A stretch of 64,000 nucleotides of DNA from JABWCQ01 sp964530625 (GCA_964530625.1 CAZHAK010000003.1:153547-217546); one strand, 5' to 3'; shown: positions 34,399 to 42,384, counted from the stretch's first letter. Program-made: numbers and translations. The notes: a model not told the origin generated them from the sequence alone.

Positions 34399-34944
34399 AT
34401 GATGATTCGCTTAGCCCTTTTAACTACCCTCGGCGCCTGTGCACTTTCTTTCGCTGAACATCCCGCCCTCCCGAATATCTTTGAAGCAGCCAAAGCCGGC
34501 GACGTAAGCGCCGTCACCTGGTATCTGGAGAACGGCTCGCACGTCAATGACATCGGCGACCACGGCTATACGCCGCTTCATGACGCCGCCGGCGGTGGAC
34601 ACAACAAGGTCGTGCAGCTCCTGCTCGCGCAAGGCGCGGACGTCAACGCCGTCAACGACGACGGCTTCGTTCCGCTGCACAACGCCGCGATGGGCGGCGA
34701 CAGTATGACCGTCAAACTGCTGATTGATCACGGCGCGATCATCTATGCGATGGACAACAACCTCATGCCGCCGCTGTTTCTGGCCGCACTAAAAAACAAT
34801 CTCTCCAGCGCCGCAGCCCTGATAGCCGCCGGTGCCGACATCAATTTCATGAATGAAAACAAGTGGACAGCTCTCCGCGTCGCACAATGGAAGAAGCATC
34901 AAGAATCCATTGACTTCCTAACCAAGCACGGCGCCAGAGAATAA
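34399..34944 (+). CDS. Exported ankyrin-repeat protein
   Basis: This 181-residue protein has an N-terminal signal (IRLALLTTLGACALSFA) and five ankyrin repeats from about residue 25: GDVSAVTWYLENGSHVND, DHGYTPLHDAAGGGHNKVVQ, DDGFVPLHNAAMGGDSMTVK, NLMPPLFLAALKNNLSS and KWTALRVAQWKKHQESI. Periplasmic ankyrin proteins bind partner proteins; the partner here is unknown. It stands alone, with repeat elements directly after its stop. Confidence 0.85.
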   Translation: MMIRLALLTTLGACALSFAEHPALPNIFEAAKAGDVSAVTWYLENGSHVNDIGDHGYTPLHDAAGGGHNKVVQLLLAQGADVNAVNDDGFVPLHNAAMGGDSMTVKLLIDHGAIIYAMDNNLMPPLFLAALKNNLSSAAALIAAGADINFMNENKWTALRVAQWKKHQESIDFLTKHGARE

Positions 34945-34952
34945 GTTTTCAG

Positions 34953-34994
34953 TTTGCCCCCCGGTCTTCCGGGGGGATAAAAGGGGGGTCAAAC
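34953..34994 (+). repeat. Poly-C/poly-G palindromic repeat (family B)
   Basis: CCCCCCGG-TCTT-CCGGGGGG forms a near-perfect stem and is followed by GGGGGGTCAAAC. It lies eight bases after the ankyrin gene stop. Confidence 0.75.
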
Positions 34995-35016
34995 ATCCAG
35001 GGGCCCTCTTTCATTC

Positions 35017-35046
35017 GCCGTTGTGGGTCTCCAGACCCGCAATGGC
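35017..35046 (+). repeat. Dispersed hairpin repeat, family A (intact copy)
   Basis: The arms are GCCGTTGTGGGTCT and AGACCCGCAATGGC with CC between them. All 14 positions pair if G-U pairs are allowed (two G-U pairs), so the hairpin is complete as plus-strand RNA but mismatched on the other strand. It ends 20 bases before the ATG of the 3-hydroxyacyl-CoA dehydrogenase gene. Confidence 0.85.
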
Positions 35047-35066
35047 CAGCAACTCAACAACCTACC

Positions 35067-35939
35067 ATGCCAACATTTTCTTCCGTGGCCGTTCTGGGCG
35101 CGGGTACTATGGGGAGCGGGATCGCTCAACTTTGTGCTCAAGCCGGCAGCACGGTCTTTTTATTTGACGCCTTCCCCGATGCTCTAAAGCGCGCGCCGCA
35201 AAAAATCGAAAAAGATTTAGCCAAAGGCGTCGAACTCGGCAAAGTCACCAAAGAATTCGCCGCTGACACCGTTGCGCGCATCAAGCCGGTGAATTTGCTG
35301 GAAGAGTGCAAAAGCGCGGATCTGATTATTGAAGCTGTTTCGGAATCGCTCGAGTTGAAAGTCGAACTCTTCAGTCAACTCGACGATCATATCAGCGGAG
35401 ACTGTGTGCTGACCACCAACACCAGTTCGCTCTCTGTCACGCAGATTGCCGCCAGAACAAAAATTCCGCACCGCGTGTGCGGATTTCATTTTTTCAATCC
35501 GGCTACGCGCATGAAACTGGTCGAAGTCGTCGCCGCGCATCAGACTGACAAGAGTGTCATCGAGCGCGTCACCGCCTATGCCATCGAACTCGAAAAAACT
35601 CCGGTCGTGACCAAAGACACACCCGGCTTTATCGTCAACCGCGTTGCGCGTCCCTATTACGGCGAAGCCCTGCGCGCGTTAGGCGAAGGACTCGCCGACC
35701 ACATGACCATTGACAGAATCCTGCGCGACGGCGGCGGCTTCAAGATGGGCCCGTTTCAACTGATGGACTTAATCGGCATTGACATCAATTTCGCCGCCAC
35801 GTCCTCAGTCTACGAATCCTATTTTCAGGACAGCCGTTATCGTCCGCACCCCATCCAAAAGCAAATGGTGGACGCAGGCTACTTAGGCCAAAAATCCGGC
35901 CGCGGCTTCTACGATTACTCAGTCGAAACAAAAAAGTAA
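35067..35939 (+). CDS. 3-hydroxyacyl-CoA (3-hydroxybutyryl-CoA) dehydrogenase
   Basis: This 290-residue enzyme has an N-terminal Rossmann fold with VLGAGTMGSGIAQLCAQAG, the catalytic region HFFNPATRMKLVEVV, and the C-terminal dimerisation domain DTPGFIVNRVARPYYGEALR to GFYDYS. It oxidises 3-hydroxyacyl-CoA with NAD+ in beta-oxidation or butyrate-type routes. There is no Shine-Dalgarno site; a family A hairpin lies 20 bases before the ATG and another direct copy begins six bases after the stop. The next gene is a degenerate member of the same family. Confidence 0.93.
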   Translation: MPTFSSVAVLGAGTMGSGIAQLCAQAGSTVFLFDAFPDALKRAPQKIEKDLAKGVELGKVTKEFAADTVARIKPVNLLEECKSADLIIEAVSESLELKVELFSQLDDHISGDCVLTTNTSSLSVTQIAARTKIPHRVCGFHFFNPATRMKLVEVVAAHQTDKSVIERVTAYAIELEKTPVVTKDTPGFIVNRVARPYYGEALRALGEGLADHMTIDRILRDGGGFKMGPFQLMDLIGIDINFAATSSVYESYFQDSRYRPHPIQKQMVDAGYLGQKSGRGFYDYSVETKK

Positions 35940-35945
35940 ACTATC

Positions 35946-35975
35946 GCCGTTGTGGGTCTCCAGACCCGCAATGGC
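35946..35975 (+). repeat. Dispersed hairpin repeat, family A (intact copy)
   Basis: It is identical over its arms to the copy at 35017-35046 and in the same orientation. It begins six bases after the dehydrogenase stop, so that gene is bracketed by direct copies. Confidence 0.85.
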
Positions 35976-36066
35976 AACAAACGCTCGCCGAGCGGGGATT
36001 TAGCGAAGCGGTTCCCCGACGGAACCCGCTTTCAAACTTCATACTTCATATTTCATTTTTTTCCGC

Positions 36067-36819
36067 ATGCTCGAACTCTACCCCATCGAACGCGTCCTCT
36101 TCGTCGGCCCGTTGGAAGACGTCCTGCCCTTAGCCGAACGCGCCAAACAAGCCGGACACACGCCGACTCTGCTCCTCGCGCCAGGTGAAATCGAAGACGG
36201 ACGCGCCAAAACAAAAATCCGCATTCTAAAAGAAGAAGAGCACGCGCAAGTCGGCGAATACGACGTCGCTTTCGAGTGCTACACCACCGACGTCGCCTCA
36301 AAATACGAAGCGCTGCATTATCTCGAAGACACGCTGCCCGGCGACACGCCCATTATCACTCTGACTCTCACCAGCGCGTTGTGTGACTTACTCTCGGACT
36401 CCATCGCGCCCGAACGGTTCGTAGGCGCGTCGCTTCTGCCGCCGTTCGCCGACACCACCTTAGCCGAACTGATAGCGATTGATCAGACGGATTCAAACAT
36501 TTTCGCGACCGTTGAGTCGCTCTTCGAGTCCATCGGCTTCAAAATTGCACGAGTCGGCGATGCCCCCGCAGGCGTGTTAGTCCGCGCGGTTGCATGTTTG
36601 GTGAACGAATCCTATAATGCCTTGCAAGAGGGCGTGGCCCCCGCCGCCGACATCGACACCGCCATGAAATTAGGCGTCAACTATCCCCACGGCCCCATCG
36701 CCTGGGGAGACCGCATCGGCTTAGCCAGAGTAGAAGCCATCATGGACGGCCTATACAACTGGTTCCACGAAGAACGCTACAGAGCCACGCCGCTATTGCG
36801 CAAGCGCGCAAGAATTTAA
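36067..36819 (+). CDS. 3-hydroxyacyl-CoA dehydrogenase-like protein with degenerate NAD-binding half
   Basis: The 250-residue protein aligns with the C-terminal half of 3-hydroxyacyl-CoA dehydrogenases (LVRAVACLVNESYNALQEGV, DIDTAMKLGVNYPHGPIAWG). The N-terminal half keeps the approximate Rossmann length but lacks the Gly-rich loop: the expected GxGxxG position reads FVGPLEDVLPLAE. The substrate-site HFFNP segment is reduced to SLLPPFADTTLAELIAI. It may be a partner or regulatory subunit rather than a full enzyme. Similar split or degenerate paralogs occur beside phenylacetate-type genes, but none of those is here. Confidence 0.78.
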   Translation: MLELYPIERVLFVGPLEDVLPLAERAKQAGHTPTLLLAPGEIEDGRAKTKIRILKEEEHAQVGEYDVAFECYTTDVASKYEALHYLEDTLPGDTPIITLTLTSALCDLLSDSIAPERFVGASLLPPFADTTLAELIAIDQTDSNIFATVESLFESIGFKIARVGDAPAGVLVRAVACLVNESYNALQEGVAPAADIDTAMKLGVNYPHGPIAWGDRIGLARVEAIMDGLYNWFHEERYRATPLLRKRARI

Positions 36820-36826
36820 CCATCGC

Positions 36827-36900
36827 GGCGGCAGGTGTCTTCACCTGCCCCGCCTACCGAGATTGTAAAGAGCCTCGTCATCCTGAACGAAGTGAAGGAC
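36827..36900 (+). repeat. Composite palindromic repeats downstream of the degenerate dehydrogenase gene
   Basis: GGCAGGTG-TCTT-CACCTGCC (within 36827-36854) forms a perfect hairpin eight bases after the stop. At 36877-36900 lies a second repeat containing GAACGAAGTGAAGGAC, the same unit found inside the family A copy at 791-845. Confidence 0.6.
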
Positions 36901-37018
36901 CCCTCTGCATTCTGACTTCTGACTTCAAACTTCGAACTTTCCCTCGCCCGAAGTCCCCTCACCAACGGCAAACCACCGCCCTTGGCGAGAGCACTTCACC
37001 AAGATTCTGGAGGGAATC

Positions 37019-37756
37019 ATGAAAACGCGCATTGCTTGGACACTATCTGCGGCCACACTCGCCGCCCTGCTTTGGTATGGATGTGATGAATCTTGTCAAG
37101 ATTGCCATTGGCAGCCTGACTTGCCTGACATCCAAATCGTCACTGGCCTTCAAAATGACTCGCTTTTTTTCCTGCCTAATGACCCTCATAGTGTTCCGCC
37201 CCTTGACATAACTGTTATTGTGAGGAATGATAACGGTGTGGCTCGGCATGGAGAATTCGTAAGCATCACTTTGAGCGATACATCGCTGGGCTACCTTTCT
37301 TATGTGTTTCCATCTCAAGGAGATTTGACTGACTCTTTGGGAAGAGCATACTATTACTACCACTACAGAATCCGTCAGGGAACTCAAGTTGTCACAGCGT
37401 ATGCAGGCTTTTCGAGTGCTTCCCGCGTCATTCAGTCAGTCGAAGCTGACCCTTCTTTGGTCCTTGTTAACTTGAGTTTTGATCCCGACACCGTTTTTCG
37501 CACCAATGCCGAGGTGGACAGCACGATTTTGTCTGCACAAGTCCTTACCAGAGGCTTGGCTCCCGTTGCGAACTTTGGAGTCATAGTTTCAACCTTTTAC
37601 ACGCTTGGCAGCTATCCCGCGTTTATCAGCCTTGGTCCAACGGACCACAATGGACATGCACAGACTGTTGTCCGTATAACGGGTGGTTCACTGTGTTGTA
37701 TTGTTCCCGAATCATTTGGCGGTGATACAGCCTGTGTTTTTGTCCTCCAACCCTAA
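37019..37756 (+). CDS. Putative lipoprotein of unknown function, Ig-like
   Basis: This 245-residue protein has a GGAGGGAATC leader and an N-terminal hydrophobic segment ending LWYGC, an atypical lipobox. The rest is beta-rich, with phrases typical of Ig-like (Big-1-type) repeats: LDITVIVRNDNGVARHGEFV, DSLGRAYYYYHY, and a second unit SAQVLTRGLAPVANFGVIV. No family can be named with certainty. Surface localisation is inferred from the signal only. Confidence 0.7.
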   Translation: MKTRIAWTLSAATLAALLWYGCDESCQDCHWQPDLPDIQIVTGLQNDSLFFLPNDPHSVPPLDITVIVRNDNGVARHGEFVSITLSDTSLGYLSYVFPSQGDLTDSLGRAYYYYHYRIRQGTQVVTAYAGFSSASRVIQSVEADPSLVLVNLSFDPDTVFRTNAEVDSTILSAQVLTRGLAPVANFGVIVSTFYTLGSYPAFISLGPTDHNGHAQTVVRITGGSLCCIVPESFGGDTACVFVLQP

Positions 37757-37803
37757 TGTTCCTCTCCAAATTTCCTATTTCCAATTTCAGATACCGAGGT
37801 CCC

Positions 37804-38361
37804 ATGAAGAAACTCCTTCCCATCCTCCTGCTGATTGCCGCGCTTTCCGTCGGTTGCCTGAACGTACAGCACAAAACCTACACGTTCAAACTTAATCCCG
37901 ACGGCACCGGCTCAGGCTCGATCTTCTTCTACAACATCCATTCGAGCGATGAAGACGAGCGCGACGTCTCCTTCAAAGACTTCGGAACTCTCGTCACCGA
38001 TTACATCGAGGGAAATACCTTCAACGACGAAAACCCCGACTGGAACTTCACCAACAAAGAACTCTTCGTGGAAGACGGCGTCCTCTGCGGTCGCGCGGAC
38101 TTCACCTTCGCCGACATGGGCTCGGCCAAACTTTACCGCACCGCCAATTGCAACTGCGCGCCGATTCTTCTGCTCCCGGGCGCCATTGACGAAACCCTGA
38201 TGGAGCACAACGGCGCCAGCGTCGCGCTCGGTGACGCTGAAGTCATCGAATGGCCCGCCGACGCCAAAGAAGTCACTTACAAAACCGAAGTCACGTCCGA
38301 CGTAGAAAATGTTCGCAACCTGACCGAACATTACAACGCCTGGAAGAAAACAAGGAAGTAA
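37804..38361 (+). CDS. Small lipoprotein of unknown function
   Basis: The start is the ATG at 37804 (MKKLLPILLLIAALSVGC, lipobox SVGC), with GAGG before it; an in-frame extension overlapping the previous gene is not used. The 185-residue protein begins its mature part with YTFKLNPDGTGSGSIFFYNI, a pattern seen in small bacterial lipoproteins whose function is unknown. It contains an NCNCAP segment and ends in Lys-rich sequence. It forms a pair with the preceding lipoprotein gene and is followed by a conserved terminator. Confidence 0.75.
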   Translation: MKKLLPILLLIAALSVGCLNVQHKTYTFKLNPDGTGSGSIFFYNIHSSDEDERDVSFKDFGTLVTDYIEGNTFNDENPDWNFTNKELFVEDGVLCGRADFTFADMGSAKLYRTANCNCAPILLLPGAIDETLMEHNGASVALGDAEVIEWPADAKEVTYKTEVTSDVENVRNLTEHYNAWKKTRK

Positions 38362-38410
38362 CGCTCTCATTTGTAGCGGCTGCCCCCGTGGCTGCCGATA
38401 CCCAATAAAC

Positions 38411-38443
38411 AAGCGGGGCGAACCATATCGGTTTGCCCCGCTT
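38411..38443. terminator. Terminator between convergent lipoprotein and beta-helix genes (conserved family)
   Basis: The arm AAGCGGGGCGAACC (38411-38424) pairs with GGTTTGCCCCGCTT (38430-38443), followed by TTGTATTG. Nearly the same stem occurs at 40687-40718, 42303-42331 and 63200-63230. Confidence 0.82.
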
Positions 38444-38455
38444 TGTATTGCAAAC

Positions 38456-38485
38456 TTCGCTGTGGGTCTCCAGACCCGCAATGGC
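38456..38485 (+). repeat. Family A hairpin, left arm shortened
   Basis: TGTGGGTCTCCAGACCC and GCAATGGC are intact; three bases of the left arm (CGT) are missing. It lies two bases past the end of the minus-strand beta-helix gene. Confidence 0.7.
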
Positions 38486-38487
38486 AA

Positions 38488-40071
38488 CTACTTCAAGAGC
38501 ACCATCTTCATCGTCGAAGCAAACTCACCTGCATTCAAACGGCAAAAATAGGTCCCGCTCGCAAGCTCAGCTGCGCTGAACTCCGCTCGGTGCACACCCG
38601 CTGCCATCCTCTCGTTCAACAGTGTCGCCACTCGCTGCCCCAACGAGTTAAACACAGCAAGTTCCACGCGATCACTCTTGGATAGCTCAAATCGAATCAC
38701 GGTTGCCAGGTTAAATGGATTGGGCCACGAAAAAAATGAAATCCTGTCTGCTATCTGCGGCACCGAGCCGGATGCACCGCTTGATGTATCGGTCAACCAC
38801 GGAACAAACTGCGCAGGTCCCGAAAGCGTGTCCCCCAGTCCTTGTGGATTCTCGAATTCGTGATAGGGACCGCTCAAATCACCCCAAAAATTCGACCGAG
38901 CATCTGTTTGGGCTGTGCCACGAAGCGCGTAACCGCAGTCGCTGAAAACATTGCCGCGCAATACTATCGGCGTCTCTTGCCACGGGGACGTGCTTCCCCC
39001 GACTGACGGCAATCCGTTCAACACCCCGCGCTCGAACCTGTTGCCCTGAACGCGCATCCTGAGATCAACTCGCGCCGCGATATCGTCACAGTATGAGTTG
39101 CCCGCGTTGTTTCCAAAAATATTCTGAGAGATGTCCGGACCTTGTGTCGCATGTGCAGGATCAAAAACCACCGCAAGCGCGCCTGCGCCCATCAAGCCAC
39201 CCGCATGTCCGCGGCAATCGACAAATGTGTTCCCGGTCACTGTCGCGGCATCAGGATTATCAAGCATCAATTTGATGGCATGCGTACCGTAGTCAATGTC
39301 TGTAACTCGATTGCCGGTAAACACAACAAGGCTGTCGCCAAGAAGAACGGCCTCCGCAAAAGGAACATCACAAGGGCCAAACGTGCAGTTCGTAACGATG
39401 CTTTCCCGAGCCGAATAGAGAAGGGTCCTCTGGTGTCCGCTTGTGAATATGCAGGAATCCAGCACAGAACCGCTTAGACTGACCATCACGCTTGAACCCT
39501 CGCCACCCTCGAAAACTGTGCGGAATGCGCGCAACTCATTTCCACCGCGCACAATTGCGCACTTATTTCTGTTCAACCTGAAATAGCAATTCTCGAATTC
39601 TGCAACTGCCCCGATGCTGTCTTGAACCTGTCTAAACCCTTCATTACAATTGTCAATCACACAATTACGGAGAAGCAAGAACGTTGACCAGCACCTTATT
39701 CCATTTCTGTCCCCGCCGATAATACGAAAATTCTCTATCGTTGGTCCTGACCATCGAGGGACAGAGAGTACCGCAGTAGAGTCTGGAACTGCCGAATTGC
39801 TCAAGTCCACTATTGGCCTTGACATTTCTCCGCCGTCCGGATCGTACAAACCAATCATCGTGAGATGAAATGGCGGCAGAACAACTCGCTCTTCATAGAC
39901 ACCCCGATCGACCAACAACGTATCAGTGTCCAGAAGACTGTCGAGCCCCGCTTGAATTGTGGCTGCATCCTGCGGCACACGTATGACCCGGCCCTGCGCC
40001 GCAAACTGCGCACTCAACAAACACAACATAAATGCTGCGCCTGCTATGGGCAACTTGTCGCGATGCCCCAT
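38488..40071 (-). CDS. Right-handed beta-helix secreted protein with sorting domain
   Basis: This 527-residue protein has a signal peptide (about 5-27). A parallel beta-helix region begins IRVPQDAATIQAGLDSLLDT, the usual start of polysaccharide-lyase-like or Pmp-like helices. Coils with repeated LRNCVIDNC, FENCYF and SNFWGDLSGPYH elements follow. The sorting domain completes it (WPNPFNLATVIRFEL, VFNSLGQRVATLLNE, SGTYFCRL, MKMVLLK). The ATG lies inside the end of the Cys-rich gene at 40044 (28-base overlap), so the two are co-expressed. Confidence 0.86.
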   Translation of the reverse strand: MGHRDKLPIAGAAFMLCLLSAQFAAQGRVIRVPQDAATIQAGLDSLLDTDTLLVDRGVYEERVVLPPFHLTMIGLYDPDGGEMSRPIVDLSNSAVPDSTAVLSVPRWSGPTIENFRIIGGDRNGIRCWSTFLLLRNCVIDNCNEGFRQVQDSIGAVAEFENCYFRLNRNKCAIVRGGNELRAFRTVFEGGEGSSVMVSLSGSVLDSCIFTSGHQRTLLYSARESIVTNCTFGPCDVPFAEAVLLGDSLVVFTGNRVTDIDYGTHAIKLMLDNPDAATVTGNTFVDCRGHAGGLMGAGALAVVFDPAHATQGPDISQNIFGNNAGNSYCDDIAARVDLRMRVQGNRFERGVLNGLPSVGGSTSPWQETPIVLRGNVFSDCGYALRGTAQTDARSNFWGDLSGPYHEFENPQGLGDTLSGPAQFVPWLTDTSSGASGSVPQIADRISFFSWPNPFNLATVIRFELSKSDRVELAVFNSLGQRVATLLNERMAAGVHRAEFSAAELASGTYFCRLNAGEFASTMKMVLLK

Positions 40072-40529
40072 CTAAGACACCCACGGGCTTTGCACGTCTC
40101 ATCTTCTTCACAGCACGCAAAGATGTCACCTTCTGCGTCTGTGCAAGATGTAAGACAAACGTACATGATATAATCACCAGAAGATAAATTTACTTGGCAG
40201 GCTGACTCACAGTCGTTCTGTTCGCAGATTGACAATGTGTTGCACGACGCAACAGGAATTCCTCCAGGCGGATCCGTGTAAACATTCACACAGGCCGCAC
40301 AGTGACCACAGTTTGTTGATCCGCACGCGGCGGTCGCGACAAGCGTATAGTCCCCGCTGCAATTCAAATGAAACGGCTGTGTCGCGCAACCCTCCGTTGA
40401 ATTACAATTCGCTACTACAGAGCATTCAGATTCGTGCTGTTGAACCGTTATTGCACAGTTCACCTGTTGGCAGTAACTTGGCAAATTTGCTGCCAACAGG
40501 CTCAGAGTCAAGAGTACCACATTCTTCAT
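40044..40529 (-). CDS. Small Cys-rich exported protein
   Basis: I chose the ATG at 40529 because AAGGAGG precedes it and it gives a signal peptide (MKNVVLLTLSLLAANLPSYC). The 161-residue protein has 20 Cys after the signal, many in pairs such as CGSTNCGHCAAC and FACCEEDETC, which suggests a disulfide-stabilised exported domain. I recognise no family. It has the same size class, leader and Cys style as the protein at 63464, and both have homopolymer tracts in their promoter spacers. It overlaps the following beta-helix gene. Confidence 0.8.
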   Translation of the reverse strand: MKNVVLLTLSLLAANLPSYCQQVNCAITVQQHESECSVVANCNSTEGCATQPFHLNCSGDYTLVATAACGSTNCGHCAACVNVYTDPPGGIPVASCNTLSICEQNDCESACQVNLSSGDYIMYVCLTSCTDAEGDIFACCEEDETCKARGCLRWGIATSCP

Positions 40530-40588
40530 CGCAACCTCCTTGATAGATAACTTGTGCCTCGCCCTGTGCGCGGCACGGGTTGCTGTCA

Positions 40589-40618
40589 TAAATATCAAAA
40601 AAAAAACGGGGTTGTCAA
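40589..40618 (-). promoter_or_regulatory. Promoter of the Cys-rich gene with a T10 tract in its spacer
   Basis: On the minus strand TTGACA (40613-40618) is followed by an 18-base spacer and TATTTA (40589-40594). The spacer contains ten consecutive T (A residues at 40597-40606 on the plus strand). Change in tract length would alter the -35/-10 spacing. Confidence 0.6.
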
Positions 40619-40686
40619 GGCCTGTACAACCTTAGACATAACTTTGGCTCTAAGGTCCAATAAAAGTGTCACTTGGCACTTGAAAA

Positions 40687-40718
40687 AAGCGGGGCGAACC
40701 ATTCGGTTCGCCCCGCTT
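40687..40718 (-). terminator. Terminator of the propeller gene at 40759 (conserved family)
   Basis: A perfect 14-bp stem AAGCGGGGCGAACC with GGTTCGCCCCGCTT is followed on the minus strand by TTTTTTC. Confidence 0.9.
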
Positions 40719-40729
40719 CACTTATCCCG

Positions 40730-40752
40730 GCGGCATCCGCTGCGGATGCCGC
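40730..40752. repeat. Palindrome just after the stop of the propeller gene
   Basis: GCGGCATCCGC and GCGGATGCCGC pair perfectly around one base. It lies six bases past the stop and before the T-tracted terminator. Confidence 0.7.
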
Positions 40753-40758
40753 TCGTAC

Positions 40759-42210
40759 TTATTTGAGTAGCACCATCTTCATCGTCGAAACAAGCTCACC
40801 CGCGCTCAAACGATACTGATAAACTCCGCTCGTCAAATTCGCGCCGTCAAAAGTTATCGTATGTGAGCCTGCGGTCAAGTTGCCGCTGATAAGCGTCGCC
40901 ACTTCCTGACCCGCGATATTATAAACCACAAGCGAAGCATTGGAACTCTTCGGCAAACTAAACCGAATCGTCGTCACAGGATTAAACGGATTCGGATAAG
41001 CGTCCAGCGAAAACTCCGAAGGAAACAATCTGCCGTCATCCGAACTCCCCGACGTCTCAATCGTCGGATCTGGTGTCGTTTTCAAAATCCAACCGTCGTT
41101 GCCCGCGCCCGCGATATGCGCAAACCCGCAAAACGCGTAACCGAGATTCCTGCATAGAATCATGTCCCACACCACTTCATTGCGCGAACTTCCGAACAAA
41201 TCCGTAAACAACGAATCGCCGTCCGCGTCGAGCCGCAATATCCACGCGTCATTGAGTCCTTGACTGAATGAATTCGTGTAAGCCAATACCGTGAATCCCT
41301 CCGGCACCGCGACAATGGATGAGCCGATGTCATATTCCGCGCCGCCATAAACCCGCGACCACAGCGAATCTCCGTCCTCGTCAATCTTCATAATCAACAT
41401 GTCGTCCTTCTCTTCGCCTTCCGCAATGAACGAACCGCACAACATATATCCGCCGCTCTCATCAATCACGACGTCATAAAAATTTTCGTCACCCAGCCCG
41501 CCATACAAACGTCCCCACAGTGAGTCCCCGTTCGCGTCGAGTCGAATAATTTCTCCCTGACTGTGTCCGGCAACCGGATCCCAGTAATTCCCTACAAGCA
41601 TAAATCCGCCGTCATACGTCTGACACACTTCATTCAAATAATCCGCCCGTTCCAGCCCGTAGATTTTCGCGTCCAAACTGTCGCCCGCTTCGGAAATCTT
41701 CAGAGCCAAAAACTGATCCTGTCCGCCTTCAACAGCGTGACCGAATATCCAATAGCCGCCGCCGACAGCAGGATGAATCGCTTCCGAGCCCGACGACGAA
41801 AGCGAGTTATACACCCGCGTCCACACTGAATCTCCGGACGAATTCACTCGCGCCGCGAAGATCCTCGTCTCACCCGGCTGATCAGGAATCCGCGACTGTC
41901 CTGTCAAAACAAAGTCGCCGTTATCGGCTTCCGTGATGCCTTTGAACCAGCCCAATCCAATTCCGTGAAATCCGCGCGACCAAATATGCTCGCCGTCCTC
42001 GGAGAGTTTGTAAATCCCGTCAATAATTCTGCCCGAGTCCGAACTGAACAGACCGCCCACCGCAATCAATGAACCGTCCTCAAGCTCGAGCAATTCATAC
42101 AAAGTCTCAGACTCATGCCCGACTCCCGCCATCGTTGACCACAGCGTGTCAACCTGTGCCCAGCTGCTCGACACACCCACCAAGACAATCAGCAACTTCA
42201 ACACTTGCAT
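40759..42210 (-). CDS. Secreted beta-propeller protein with sorting domain
   Basis: The start is the ATG at 42210 (MQVLKLLIVLVGVSSSWAQ), preceded by AGGGTG; an in-frame GTG nine bases earlier is less likely. The 483-residue protein has seven propeller-like units with the phrase GDSLWxRxYGG repeated (GDSLWGRLYGGLGDENFYDV, GDSLWSRVYGGAEYDIGSS). The sorting domain follows (YPNPFNPVTTIRFSLP, VYNIAGQEVATLISG, SGVYQYRLSAGE, KMVLLK). It is a simpler relative of the 25956-32037 proteins without their Ig-like part. Confidence 0.88.
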   Translation of the reverse strand: MQVLKLLIVLVGVSSSWAQVDTLWSTMAGVGHESETLYELLELEDGSLIAVGGLFSSDSGRIIDGIYKLSEDGEHIWSRGFHGIGLGWFKGITEADNGDFVLTGQSRIPDQPGETRIFAARVNSSGDSVWTRVYNSLSSSGSEAIHPAVGGGYWIFGHAVEGGQDQFLALKISEAGDSLDAKIYGLERADYLNEVCQTYDGGFMLVGNYWDPVAGHSQGEIIRLDANGDSLWGRLYGGLGDENFYDVVIDESGGYMLCGSFIAEGEEKDDMLIMKIDEDGDSLWSRVYGGAEYDIGSSIVAVPEGFTVLAYTNSFSQGLNDAWILRLDADGDSLFTDLFGSSRNEVVWDMILCRNLGYAFCGFAHIAGAGNDGWILKTTPDPTIETSGSSDDGRLFPSEFSLDAYPNPFNPVTTIRFSLPKSSNASLVVYNIAGQEVATLISGNLTAGSHTITFDGANLTSGVYQYRLSAGELVSTMKMVLLK

Positions 42211-42243
42211 AATTTTCACCCTTCAATTCAACATGATTACTCC

Positions 42244-42272
42244 AAGGTAGCAAACATGACCATAGATGTCAA
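42244..42272 (-). promoter_or_regulatory. Promoter of the propeller gene at 40759
   Basis: On the minus strand TTGACA (42267-42272), 17 bases, TACCTT (42244-42249). The leader is about 30 bases. Confidence 0.6.
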
Positions 42273-42302
42273 CATACAACCGTAACTTTTGTAAAACAAA
42301 AC

Positions 42303-42331
42303 GCGGGGCGAACCATTCCAGCTCGCCCCGC
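42303..42331 (-). terminator. Terminator of the lamin-tail protein gene (conserved family)
   Basis: GCGGGGCGA pairs with TCGCCCCGC, and the minus strand continues GTTTTGTTTTAC. The left arm and the start of the loop (GAACCATTC) equal those of the terminator at 40687. Confidence 0.85.
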
Positions 42332-42384
42332 TTGCATTACATCGCCAAACCTTTGACCTCAGGCGTATCGCGACAGCGTCATTG

